In this document: positions 31,815 to 44,667 of the stretch, piece after piece
How the letters are laid out: each line of letters opens with the position of its first letter
Position numbering within the stretch: the stretch's first letter is position 1
Assembly: GCA_963798195.1 (NCBI GenBank)
Contig: CAWCSF010000002.1
Coordinates: 62,001 to 126,000, forward strand
Direction of reading: 5' to 3'
Length of the DNA stretch: 64,000 nucleotides
From: CAVSRC01 sp963798195
GTDB taxonomy: Bacteria > Pseudomonadota > Alphaproteobacteria > Rhizobiales > Kaistiaceae
The notes under the pieces: generated by a model
What the model was told of the DNA's origin: nothing
Seen by the model: only the letters and a program-made list of their open reading frames with translations
Databases searched by the model: none
Position numbers and translations under genes: made by a program

Positions 31815-32276
31815 CGTACTTTCGATCTCAGCCCGCTGTATCGTTCGACCGTCGGCTTCGACCGGATGTTCAATCTGTTCGATTCGCTCGCCGGCAGTGA
31901 TGGAAGCGTGCCCACCTACCCCCCCTACAATATCGAGCGCACGGGCGAGAACGCCTACCGCGTAACGATGGCCGTCGCCGGCTTCGGCGAGTCCGACCTG
32001 AGCATCGAATCGAAAGAGAACGTGCTCACGGTGAAGGGCGAGAAGAAGTCCGAGGACGAGGGCAAGGAAAACGAATTCCTCTATCGCGGCATCGCCGCCC
32101 GCGCCTTCGAGCGCCGCTTCCAGCTCGCCGATCACGTCGAAGTGAAGGGCGCAAGCCTGGAAAACGGCCTGCTTCACGTCGATCTGGTGCGTAATATCCC
32201 TGAGGCGATGAAGCCTCGGAAGATCACGATCGGCAACGGCCAGAAGCCGGCGCAGATCGACCAGGTCGCTGCCTGA
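31812..32276 (+). CDS. Hsp20 family small heat-shock protein
   Basis: The 154-residue alpha-crystallin-type chaperone resembles rhizobial IbpA. Residues about 35-140 form the crystallin domain (YNIERTGENAYRVTMAVAGF, LTVKGEKKSEDEG, RRFQLADHVEVKGASLENGL, and the C-terminal KPRKITI as the I-x-I-type region). It prevents aggregation of unfolded proteins. It is preceded by an RpoH-like promoter and a ROSE-like leader, so it is probably heat-induced at both transcription and translation. GGAGGAC is the ribosome site. Confidence 0.93.
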   Translation: MRTFDLSPLYRSTVGFDRMFNLFDSLAGSDGSVPTYPPYNIERTGENAYRVTMAVAGFGESDLSIESKENVLTVKGEKKSEDEGKENEFLYRGIAARAFERRFQLADHVEVKGASLENGLLHVDLVRNIPEAMKPRKITIGNGQKPAQIDQVAA

Positions 32277-32290
32277 CCTCCGCGACCTGA

Positions 32291-33395
32291 CTAAGCGGAA
32301 GAGCGCCCCTTCCCCCCGGGGCGCTCTTCCTGCATCTGGCGTCCCAGGAGGACGGCCGCGAACCGATCGACCTCCTCCCCCGTCGTCTGCCAACTGGCAA
32401 TGAGCCGCGCGACGATCTCGTCTTCGCGAGGACGCTTGTCTTCCGGGAAGCCTTGCGAAGGCCACTCATGGTAGACCGCGCCGGCCGCGCGCAGACGCTG
32501 ATCGGCATCCTTGGACAGGATGGCGAATATCTCGTTGCCGTCGGGCTCAACTAGCAGCCGACCGGCATCCGAACTCCGAGATGGCCGTGGCGAGACGCGT
32601 CGCCATCCGATTGGCATGGTCCGCCGATGCGAGCCAGAGCCCATCGTCGAGATACGCTGCGAGTTGCGCAGCGATAAACCAGTTCTTGGAATAGCCCTGC
32701 CCGGCTCGCTGGCGCTGGAAGGGCATGTCGCGCGCATGGGCGGGATCGAAAAAGATGACGGCCTCGGCGGCGAGGCAGCCATTCTTGGTGCCGCCGAAAG
32801 ACAGCACGTCGACGCCGGCGCGCCAGGTTATGTCGGCCGGCGCCACGTCCAGACCCGCGACCGCATTGGCGAAGCGCGCCCCGTCCATATGGACCGCAGC
32901 GCCGCGCGCGTGAGCGACGTCGGCAATGGAGCGGATTTCGTCGGGCCGGTAGGCCACGCCCAGTTCGGAGATCTGTGTAAGGCTGACGGCGACCGGCTGG
33001 CCGCTGTGCGGCACGTGAACCGTCATCCGATCGAGTGCCGCAGCGAGCGGCGCCGGGCCGAACTTGGCGCCTGGCCCGTCGAGGCCGGTGAGCGTGACGC
33101 CGCCGCCGAAGAACGACGCCGCGCCCGCCTCATCGACCATGATGTGCGCCTGACGGTGGCAGAACACGACGCCGCCCGGCCGCGCATAGGCCGACAGGCC
33201 AAGCGCGTTGGCGACGGTGCCGCTCGCAACCAGGAATACCGCGACGTCGCGCTCGAACAGGTCGGAGAAGCGTTGCTCGACCGCCTTGGTGATGTCGTCG
33301 GTGCCGTAGGCCGGATGGCTGACGCGGGAGGCTTCGGCAAGCGCCTCGATGATTTCAGGCGAGGCGCCCGCCCAATTGTCGCTGGCGAAGATCAT
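32291..33395 (-). pseudogene. Low-specificity L-threonine aldolase, frameshifted
   Basis: The first frame (33395 to about 32570) encodes the PLP-dependent aldolase: MIFASDNWAGASPEIIEAL, the HIMVDEAGA block, AAVHMDGARFANA, and the PLP lysine region VLSFGGTKNGCLAAEA. The second frame resumes with LLVEPDGNEIFAILSKDADQ and EEVDRFAAVLL to the stop at 32291. One extra base near 32570 separates them; removing it gives about 367 residues, slightly longer than the usual ~345. The enzyme splits threonine to glycine and acetaldehyde. The 3' end overlaps a 13-bp inverted repeat. It may be a real lesion or a sequence error. Confidence 0.8.
32297..32330. repeat. Perfect 13-bp inverted repeat after hsp20
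   Basis: GGAAGAGCGCCCC at 32297-32309 and GGGGCGCTCTTCC at 32318-32330 form a perfect stem with loop TTCCCCCC. It lies 20 bp after the hsp20 stop and inside the apparent 3' end of the threonine aldolase gene. There is no T-run on either side, so it would not be a classical intrinsic terminator, but may stabilise or stop transcripts. Confidence 0.6.
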
Positions 33396-33434
33396 GCGCT
33401 CCTTTTGGAGCGCCGCGCCGAACTGTGCAAGCAG

Positions 33435-33935
33435 CTAGCGGCCGAACACCTTCGCGACGAAGTGGTCGAGCGCGATCCGGCCCGGGCCGAACGCCATGAT
33501 GGCCAGCGCCATGGCCGACCACGGCAGCCCCTCGCTCGGCCAGTTTTCCGGATAGGTCAGGAAGATGATGGCCGTCATGCCGAGGACACCAAGTGCCGCA
33601 AAGCGGGTCGCCAGACCGATAACCAGCAGCACCGGGAAAACGATCTCCCCGATCCCCGACAGATGCGCCATCAGGTCGGGATAGGGAAAGTCGTATACGC
33701 CACCGAATATGTGCAGCTTGAACTGGTTCTCGAACAGGTAGGTGGTGGTCGGTTTGAGCGACAGGAAGCCGTCCCACTTCGTGAGGCCCGAACGGTAGAA
33801 CGGGACCGCCAGGGCCACGCGCAACGCAAGCGACGCCAGAGACTGAAACCAGAGATAGGCCGTGCGCCACATGGCGTTTTGGCCGCTGCTCGACGTTGAC
33901 GCCATTGGCGTCGTGCCGCTCATGTTCATGGTCAT
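33435..33935 (-). CDS. DoxX-family membrane protein of bufferin operon
   Basis: This 166-residue DoxX-like protein has four hydrophobic helices (about 30-50, 70-100, 100-120, 135-155), with the motifs LRVALAVPFYRSGLTKWDGF and IGEIVFPVLLVIGLATRF typical of DoxX. It is the fourth gene of the operon bufA-bufB-bufC-doxX; the start ATG overlaps the bufC stop (ATGA). The same gene order is seen in the gold/copper-induced gig operon (GigABCD) of Caulobacter and Legionella. DoxX proteins accompany bufferins, perhaps supporting redox or membrane export; the exact role is not settled. Confidence 0.87.
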   Translation of the reverse strand: MTMNMSGTTPMASTSSSGQNAMWRTAYLWFQSLASLALRVALAVPFYRSGLTKWDGFLSLKPTTTYLFENQFKLHIFGGVYDFPYPDLMAHLSGIGEIVFPVLLVIGLATRFAALGVLGMTAIIFLTYPENWPSEGLPWSAMALAIMAFGPGRIALDHFVAKVFGR

Positions 33936-34711
33936 TGTGCAGCCCCCTGCTTGGAATACCCGACGATCGCACCGGCAGCGATCAGCCCGGCAAGATTGCC
34001 GGCAAGCTCGAAACGCGTGTCGGCGCCGAGGCCAGCCCCCGCCGCTTCGCCAAGCGGCGCACCGGCCAGCAGTTCCTCAACAAACACGGCGCCACCCGGC
34101 GGTACGCTCCGCACCTCGACCTCGGCTTGCGGCCGCACGATGAGCGTGTCTTCGGCGATCGAAATATCGACCGGCGCGATTTCGCCGTCGCCGGTGTTCA
34201 TCTTCCAGATGGTCTGCGCAGGATAGGCAGAGCGCAGCAGACGCAACGAAGGATGCAGCCTCAGCACCAGTCCAGGAATCTCGTCGGCGCCAATCCCGGC
34301 GAAATCCGCCGGCTCCAGTGGCTCGGCGTCCTCGGCGTGATACGCCTCGCGCCACGCCCGCTCGATCCGGGCGACGTCCGGCAGGTAGGGCAGCGAAGCG
34401 GCCGGTTCGAACCGGGCAATGAAGTCAGCGAAAGTCGTGCCGTAATCCATCAGCACGGGAGATCGGGGCGGCTCGGCAAGAGCATAGGCTCGCGCCAGGG
34501 CCTGAAAGAACTGATCGCCGACGATCCGTTCCACGACCGGGAACGCGTGGCGCAGCGCATTGACCATGCCGACGATGACGTTGTTGCGGTAGACGGCGAA
34601 ACGGCGCGGGGCGGGCTCGGCATCCGGCCCGACCAGGCCGGGCGGAAGCGCGAGCGAAGGGTCGCGCAGCGCCGCAGCGAATTCCTGCTGAACGTCAGCC
34701 AGCGAGCGCAA
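33932..34711 (-). CDS. bufC: BufC-like partner protein (DUF2063)
   Basis: The 259-residue protein of the DUF2063 family (an N-terminal putative DNA-binding fold that binds peptides in MNIO systems). The N-terminus LADVQQEFAAALRDPSLALP, the RRFAVYRNNVIVGMVNALRH helix and the domain to residue about 110 are typical. It partners BufB to present the precursor for modification. The start is the TTG at 34711, which overlaps the bufB end by 17 nt; no ATG precedes the conserved N-terminus and the frame further upstream reads through bufB. The overlap suggests coupled translation. Confidence 0.85.
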   Translation of the reverse strand: MRSLADVQQEFAAALRDPSLALPPGLVGPDAEPAPRRFAVYRNNVIVGMVNALRHAFPVVERIVGDQFFQALARAYALAEPPRSPVLMDYGTTFADFIARFEPAASLPYLPDVARIERAWREAYHAEDAEPLEPADFAGIGADEIPGLVLRLHPSLRLLRSAYPAQTIWKMNTGDGEIAPVDISIAEDTLIVRPQAEVEVRSVPPGGAVFVEELLAGAPLGEAAGAGLGADTRFELAGNLAGLIAAGAIVGYSKQGAAQ

Positions 34712-35594
34712 ATGCCTTCTCCCCGGTCCGGGCGAATTTCGCGAGCACCGCGTCAACGCGCTGTGTCTCGGCAAACAGCACAGGCCACTCGGGCACGTCG
34801 TTGTCCCATTCGACCAGCGTCGGGACGGGACCAACGCGCGAGACCGCGTGCTCGTAAAGTTGCAGTACGTATGGGTCGATCGGCCGGTCGTGCGCGTCGA
34901 TCAACAATGGCGAACCCTTGCCGTCGTCCTCCGGCGCGTATCCCGCAAGGTGGATCTCGCCGACGTGCTCCACCGGGAATGCGTCGAGATAGGTGATCGG
35001 ATCGGTCTGCTGATTGACGGCCGAAACCTGGACGTTGTTGACGTCGAGCAGAAGGCCGCAACCGGTACGTCGCACCACCTCCGTAAGGAAGTCGATCTCG
35101 CTCATCGTGCTTTCGACGAAGACCAGATAGGTGGACGGGTTCTCCAGCAGCATGCGCCGACCAACGGTCTCTTGCACCTCGTCGATATGGTCGGCGACGC
35201 GCTGCACCGCGTCGGTGTTGTAGGGCATGGGCAGCAGATCGTTGAAGAACACGCTGTCGTGGGTCGACCACGCGAGATGCTCCGAGAACATGCCAGGCTG
35301 ATAGCGCTCGTTGAGCTGCTTGAGCCGGTTCAGATGTTCACGATCGAGCGGCCGCGCTGCCCCGATGGACAGACCGACGCCATGCAGCGACACCGGATAG
35401 CGGTCGCGAATGGCGGTAAGGTAACGATGCGGCGGACCGCCGGCGCCCATGTAGTTCTCGGCGTGGATCTCGAAGAAGCCGATTTCCGGCTCATCCGACA
35501 GGATCGCGGCGTAATGCTCGGGTTTCAGGCCAACGCCCGCCCTTCGCGGAAGCGGCAGCTCGTTCCATCGGCGTTCGTCGCTCTGGCGCGCCAT
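34695..35594 (-). CDS. bufB: Multinuclear non-heme iron oxidase BufB (DUF692)
   Basis: This 299-residue TIM-barrel enzyme of the MNIO (DUF692) family carries the metal ligands of that family: HGVGLSIG, EHLAWSTH, MLLENPSTYL, LLDVNNVQVSAVN, EIHLAGY and IDAHDRPID with the late EWDNDV. MNIO enzymes modify Cys residues in peptide precursors; in bufferins they form thiooxazole-type heterocycles that bind copper. It needs iron and BufC. The ATG at 35594 follows an AGGGGAGG-like ribosome site. It is the second gene of the operon, 79 bp after bufA. Confidence 0.92.
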   Translation of the reverse strand: MARQSDERRWNELPLPRRAGVGLKPEHYAAILSDEPEIGFFEIHAENYMGAGGPPHRYLTAIRDRYPVSLHGVGLSIGAARPLDREHLNRLKQLNERYQPGMFSEHLAWSTHDSVFFNDLLPMPYNTDAVQRVADHIDEVQETVGRRMLLENPSTYLVFVESTMSEIDFLTEVVRRTGCGLLLDVNNVQVSAVNQQTDPITYLDAFPVEHVGEIHLAGYAPEDDGKGSPLLIDAHDRPIDPYVLQLYEHAVSRVGPVPTLVEWDNDVPEWPVLFAETQRVDAVLAKFARTGEKAFALAG

Positions 35595-35623
35595 CGACGC
35601 CTCCCCTGATTTGTCATGGATTG

Positions 35624-35651
35624 CGGGCGGGCGACTGGAGCCGCCCGCCCG
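35624..35651 (-). promoter_or_regulatory. Strong hairpin between bufA and bufB
   Basis: CGGGCGGGC and GCCCGCCCG form a perfect 9-bp G+C stem around a 10-nt loop, in the 79-nt spacer between the precursor gene and its enzyme gene. No T-run follows. Such a hairpin may partly stop transcription or protect the upstream mRNA, giving more precursor than enzyme, as is common in peptide-modification operons. Confidence 0.6.
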
Positions 35652-35673
35652 TTTGATGCCGCAGGGCGGCTTC

Positions 35674-36003
35674 TTACATCGCCTTCAGCGTGCCATGACC
35701 GCCGGCCGGCGTCATCATGGTCGTGCAGGTGCCGACGGGAACCAGCTTGAACGACGCCGGATCGTAGTCGACGGTCGACGTGCCCGCGCACGAATGGGCG
35801 CCGGCGGCGCAGTCGTTGTCGCCGGCCTTGGCAACGCCGAAACACTCCTCGAACTTGCCGGTAGCCATCTGCATCTTGGTGTTGTCGGGCGACTTCATCA
35901 TCGCGTCGTCCGCAAACGCGGGCGCAGCAGCGAATGAACCAAGAGCGGCGGCAAACGCGCCGGCGAGCACGGTGCCGGAAACGGCTTTAACAGTTGCAGT
36001 CAT
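35674..36003 (-). CDS. bufA: Bufferin precursor peptide BufA (DUF2282)
   Basis: The 109-residue precursor has a long signal peptide (1-31, ending in AAAPAFA) and a mature core with exactly four Cys at 54, 65, 72 and 93, in ECFGVAKAGDNDCAAGAHSC and the later VPVGTCTTM. This is the DUF2282 (BufA1/GigA) signature. Bufferins are exported peptides whose Cys are modified by the MNIO enzyme to bind copper, protecting the periplasm. The start ATG is preceded by a strong GGAGGAG ribosome site. It is the first gene of the leftward operon. Confidence 0.9.
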   Translation of the reverse strand: MTATVKAVSGTVLAGAFAAALGSFAAAPAFADDAMMKSPDNTKMQMATGKFEECFGVAKAGDNDCAAGAHSCAGTSTVDYDPASFKLVPVGTCTTMMTPAGGHGTLKAM

Positions 36004-36516
36004 CAGATTCTCCTCCAGACAGGCCGGAACGGCCGTTGCTGACGGGAGGCAGCATCCGAGTCCGCTGCTTCAATGGAAAATCAAGACAGTGTGCGCCTCA
36101 GGCACATACCTCTCACACGGGCGTGACTTTGGCGTGTCTCGAACCCGCTCGCGAATGGGTACAAGGCGAAACAATGTTTGCCCTCGTGGCCGCCTGACAA
36201 CATAATCGGAGAGGCCTCGCCGGCTTGCCGATTGCGGCAAAATCTGTCATCTTGGCTTGAATAGGACAGGACTACTGTCCAATTGGCGGCCGGTGCGGGA
36301 CGGCCTCCGGCGGGGACCCCGAACGCACACTGCGGAAGACGGCGTGTCGTCATGGGCACCGGCCGGCGATGCGGGATGCCAGGGAAGGACGAACAGGGCT
36401 CAGCCGCGGCTGCGCGGCCAGTCTATGATGCATGTATCGGGCATTGTCCGCGGAGATCGGCCAGACGGCCGACCGGGGCGATGGCCGGCGCAACGGTTAG
36501 AGCACGAGGGCGGAAG
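36004..36516. other. Divergent intergenic region bufA / gltB
   Basis: This 513-bp gap contains the promoters of the bufferin operon (leftward) and of gltB (rightward). On the minus strand GTACCC (36162-36157) and CGAG (36141-36138), 15 nt apart, weakly resemble ECF sigma-F type promoters (GTAACC, CGAA) reported for Caulobacter gig genes. No small gene or riboswitch could be supported. A plus-strand frame from 36283 leads into gltB but lacks coding character before 36517. Confidence 0.45.
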
Positions 36517-41242
<4,726 letters not shown>

Positions 41243-41247
41243 TCATC

Positions 41248-42667
41248 ATGGGCAAGATTACCGGGTTCCTCGAGATCGATCGCCACGACCGGCGCTATGC
41301 GCCGGCCGCCGACCGGCTGCGCAACTATCGCGAATTCGTCATCCCTCTTTCCGAGGAAGCGAACCGCGACCAGGCGGCGCGCTGCATGGATTGCGGCATC
41401 CCCTACTGTCACACCGGCTGCCCGGTGAACAACCAGATCCCCGACTGGAATGACCTGGTCTATCGCGGCGACTGGCAGAAGGCGTCGCGCAACCTGCATT
41501 CGACCAACAACTTCCCGGAATTCACCGGCCGCATCTGCCCGGCGCCCTGCGAGGCGTCGTGCACGCTGAACCTCATCGAAGCGCCGGTGACCATCAAGAC
41601 GATCGAATGCGCCATCGTTGACCGCGGATGGAAGGAAGGCTGGATCGTCCCCGAGCCACCCGCCCGCAAGACCGGCAAGTCGGTGGCCGTCGTCGGTTCA
41701 GGCCCGGCCGGCCTCGCCTGCGCCCAGCAGCTTGCCCGCGCCGGTCACGACGTCCATCTGTACGAGAAGAACGGCAAGCCCGGCGGGCTGCTCCGATACG
41801 GTATTCCCGACTTCAAGATGGAGAAGACGCACATCGACCGCCGCGTCGCAGCAGATGGAGGCCGAGGGTGTCACCTTCCATTGCAACGTCCATGTCGGCA
41901 TCGAGCTCGATATCGCCGAACTGATCGAGAAGCACGACGCGGTAGCGCTGGCCGGCGGCGCGGAACATCCCCGCGACCTGCCGATCCCGGGCCGTGAACT
42001 GGATGGCATCCACTTCGCCATGCAGTTCCTGCCGCAGCAGAACCGCCGCGTGAGCGACGAGCCGCTCGGCAACGTCATGCCGATCCTCGCCGGCGGCAAG
42101 CACGTCGTTGTCATCGGCGGCGGCGACACCGGCTCCGACTGCATCGGCACGTCCAACCGCCAGGGCGCGCTCTCGGTCACCCAGATCGAGATTCTCCAGC
42201 GTCCGCCGGACAAGGAGAACAAGCTCCTGACCTGGCCGAACTGGCCGATGAAGATGCGCACCTCCTCGTCTCAGGAAGAGGGCGTCGACCGCGATTTCGC
42301 CGTGATGACCCAGCGTTTCGAGGGCGAAAATGGCAAGGTCAAGTCGCTGCACTGCATCCGCGTCGATGACAAGATGAAGCCGATCGAGGGCAGCGAGTTC
42401 GTGCTCAAGGCCGACCTCGTGCTGCTCGCCATGGGCTTCCTCGGGCCCGTGCAGGACGGGATGATCAAGGATCTCGGCGTGTCGCTCGATCCGCGCGGCA
42501 ACGTGCTCGCCAACGTCAAGGACTACAAGGCGAGCCGCGACAAGGTCTTCTCCTGCGGTGACATGCGCCGTGGTCAGTCATTGGTGGTCTGGGCGATCCG
42601 CGAGGGCCGCCAGTGCGCCAGCGCCATCGACAAGGCTCTGATGGGCGAGACCACCCTGCCCCGCTAA
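41248..42667 (+). pseudogene. gltD: Glutamate synthase small subunit, one-base frameshift
   Basis: GOGAT beta subunit, which passes electrons from NADPH through FAD and 4Fe-4S clusters to GltB. N-terminal Cys motifs CMDCGIPYCHTGCPVNNQIP and CPAPCEASC bind the clusters; SVAVVGSGPAGLACAQQLAR binds FAD; the later GGGDTGSDCIGTSNRQGA binds NADPH. An extra base near 41848-41851 (GTCGCAGCAGATG) breaks the frame; deleting it reads RRVAQMEAEGVTFHCNV and gives 472 residues, the usual length. It starts 5 bp after gltB on the same strand. An intrinsic terminator follows the gene. Confidence 0.93.
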
Positions 42668-42686
42668 CGTCACGCAGAAAGCACAA

Positions 42687-42715
42687 GAAAAGGCCGGGTT
42701 ATCGCCCGGCCTTTT
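42687..42715. terminator. Bidirectional intrinsic terminator after gltD
   Basis: AAAAGGCCGGG-TTATCG-CCCGGCCTTTT forms an 11-bp stem with A-tract on one side and T-tract on the other. It serves gltD (plus) and the convergent metallo-hydrolase gene (minus). Confidence 0.88.
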
Positions 42716-42741
42716 CGCATCAACCTGACGGGACTACTTCC

Positions 42742-43497
42742 TCAGTACCACTTCAGCAGTCGCACGTCGGATGCATCGCCGACCATCGTCTTGAACGCGT
42801 TCACGTCGCTTTCGCCATAGTGATACGGATAGACGATCTTCGGCTTGAAGGCCTTGACGGCCTCGGCGGCGTGCTCGACGTCCATCGTGTAGGGAAGATT
42901 CATCGGCACGAAGGCGACGTCGATGTTCTGGAGCGCCTTCATCTCCGGCGTGTCCTCGCTGTCGCCAGCGATATAGACGCGCTTGCCTCCGAGCGTGAGG
43001 ATATAGCCATTGTCCCGGCCCTTCGGGTGGAACTTCTGCTTCTCGGCACTGGTGTTGTAGGACGGCACAGCTTCGATCTGAACGTCCTTCACGGTCATCG
43101 TATCGCCGTTCGCCATGACCTTGGCCTTGCCCTTGAGGGCATCCGGCATCTTGTCGACGACACTTTGCGACGCAACCAGCGTCGTGCCTTCGGCAACCAC
43201 GGACTGGAGGATGTCCGCGTTGAAATGATCACCGTGCTCGTGTGTAACCAGGACGATATCGGGCTTCGCCGCCGCCGTGTATTCGGCTGTGACGTCGGCG
43301 GGCTTGTCGCCGCTGACCGGCGGCGCCGGATCAACGAGGATATTGACCCCGTTCCAGTTCAACATCACCGAAGCGTGATGAAAAGGATGGACGGTCAGGT
43401 CGCCCTTGTCGGTCATGACCATGTCGTCGGCAAAGGCCGGCAGCGACATCGCAGCCGCTGCGATTCCTGCTAATATTCCGGTGGCGGCAATATTCAC
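42742..43497 (-). CDS. Periplasmic metallo-beta-lactamase-fold hydrolase (UlaG-like)
   Basis: The 251-residue protein has a signal peptide (1 to about 23, ending PAFADD) and a metallo-beta-lactamase fold with the zinc motif THEHGDH at residues 85-91, a later metal Asp in YIAGDSED and a terminal His in YPYHYGESD. The family is the UlaG-like metal-dependent hydrolase group; the export signal is unusual because most UlaG-like enzymes are cytoplasmic. Substrate is unknown. It ends at a shared terminator with gltD and is divergent from a MetE-like gene. Confidence 0.85.
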   Translation of the reverse strand: MNIAATGILAGIAAAAMSLPAFADDMVMTDKGDLTVHPFHHASVMLNWNGVNILVDPAPPVSGDKPADVTAEYTAAAKPDIVLVTHEHGDHFNADILQSVVAEGTTLVASQSVVDKMPDALKGKAKVMANGDTMTVKDVQIEAVPSYNTSAEKQKFHPKGRDNGYILTLGGKRVYIAGDSEDTPEMKALQNIDVAFVPMNLPYTMDVEHAAEAVKAFKPKIVYPYHYGESDVNAFKTMVGDASDVRLLKWY

Positions 43498-43575
43498 GTG
43501 CGCTTCTCCCTGTTGAAAGCTGGATAACGGGTAACGGCTGGCACCGCCGTTCTATTCATTCCCAAACTGGAAATA

Positions 43576-43604
43576 GGCGGCCGGACACGCTTGTCACGGC
43601 CGCC
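43576..43604 (+). promoter_or_regulatory. Leader hairpin before MetE-like gene
   Basis: GGCGGCCG-GACA-CGCT-TGTC-A-CGGCCGCC forms a 12-bp stem with one bulged A and a 4-nt loop. It ends 1 nt before the ribosome site GAGGAGG (43606-43612) of the next gene. The position suggests control of translation or mRNA stability. It does not match the SAM riboswitch classes I know. Confidence 0.5.
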
Positions 43605-43617
43605 TGAGGAGGAAAAC

Positions 43618-44667
43618 TTGAACAAACTCTTCCCGACCTCGCTCGTCGGCTCCTATCCGCAGCCGGAATGGCTGATCGACCGCAAGAATCTCGCTGGCCG
43701 CTTTCCGCCGCGCGTGCGCGTCCGCGAATTGTGGAAGGTCGATCCGGCCTGGCTGGAGCAGGCCCAGGACGATGCCACCATTCTTGCCATCCGCGCGCAG
43801 GAAGCGGCTGGGCTCGATATCATCACCGACGGCGAGATGCGCCGCGAAAGCTACTCGAACCGCTTCGCCACGGCCTTGGAGGGCGTGGACATAGACAATC
43901 CCGGCACGGCGCTCGACCGCTCCGGCCACCCCAATCCAGTGCCGCGCGTCGCCGGGAAGATCCGCCGCAAGCACCCGGTGGAGTTGCGCGACCTCGAATT
44001 CCTCAAGGCGAACACCGACCACATGGTCAAGATGACGGTTCCCGGCCCCTTCACCATGTCCCAGCAGGCGCAGAACGACTTCTACGAGGACGAGGAGGAG
44101 ATGGCGCTCGACTACGCCGCGGCCGTCAACGAGGAGATCAGGGACCTCTTCGCCGCCGGCGCCGATGTCGTGCAGATCGATGAGCCCTACATGCAGGCGC
44201 GTCCGGAAAAGGCGCGGCAATACGGCTTGAAGGCAGTCAACCGGGCCCTCGATGGCATCACCGGGACAACCGCGCTCCACATCTGCTTCGGCTACGCCGC
44301 GATCATCCACACCCGGCCAGAGGGCTATTCATTCCTGCCCGAATTCGCCGACACCGCGCTCGACCAGATCTCCATAGAGACGGCGCAATCGAACCTCGAC
44401 ACCGCGGTCCTGGCCCGGCTGCCCGGCAAGACGATCATCCTCGGCGTGCTCGATCTCAGCGACATGAAAATTGAGGCGCCGGAAATGGTGGCGGCCCGCA
44501 TCCGGCGCGCGCTGCCCCACGTGCCGGCGGAGCAGATCATAGTCGCGCCAGATTGCGGCCTGAAATACCTGCCGCGCGAGGTCGCCTTCGGCAAGATGCA
44601 GGCGCTCGTCGCCGGCGCGGCAATCGTCCGCAGCGAGGTCGAAGCAGGAACGAAAGCGTCGGGCTAG
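43618..44667 (+). CDS. MetE-like cobalamin-independent methyltransferase
   Basis: The 349-residue protein corresponds to the C-terminal (catalytic) half of MetE. Zinc ligands are His221 and Cys223 in LHICFGY and Cys313 in PDCGLKYLPRE; IDEPYM contributes the substrate Asp/Glu. Stand-alone proteins of this type transfer methyl groups from various donors to thiols (methionine synthase II-like or epoxyalkane-CoM transferase-like); the substrate is unknown. The start is the TTG at 43618, placed 5 nt after a perfect GAGGAGG; the upstream in-frame TTG at 43591 lies within the leader hairpin. The stop shares a CTAG palindrome with the convergent DUF459 gene. Confidence 0.85.
   Translation: MNKLFPTSLVGSYPQPEWLIDRKNLAGRFPPRVRVRELWKVDPAWLEQAQDDATILAIRAQEAAGLDIITDGEMRRESYSNRFATALEGVDIDNPGTALDRSGHPNPVPRVAGKIRRKHPVELRDLEFLKANTDHMVKMTVPGPFTMSQQAQNDFYEDEEEMALDYAAAVNEEIRDLFAAGADVVQIDEPYMQARPEKARQYGLKAVNRALDGITGTTALHICFGYAAIIHTRPEGYSFLPEFADTALDQISIETAQSNLDTAVLARLPGKTIILGVLDLSDMKIEAPEMVAARIRRALPHVPAEQIIVAPDCGLKYLPREVAFGKMQALVAGAAIVRSEVEAGTKASG

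Noticed and set aside
43498..43617. SAM riboswitch upstream of the MetE-like gene
   Set aside because: The leader has a simple hairpin but none of the conserved SAM-I or SAM-II core elements I know.
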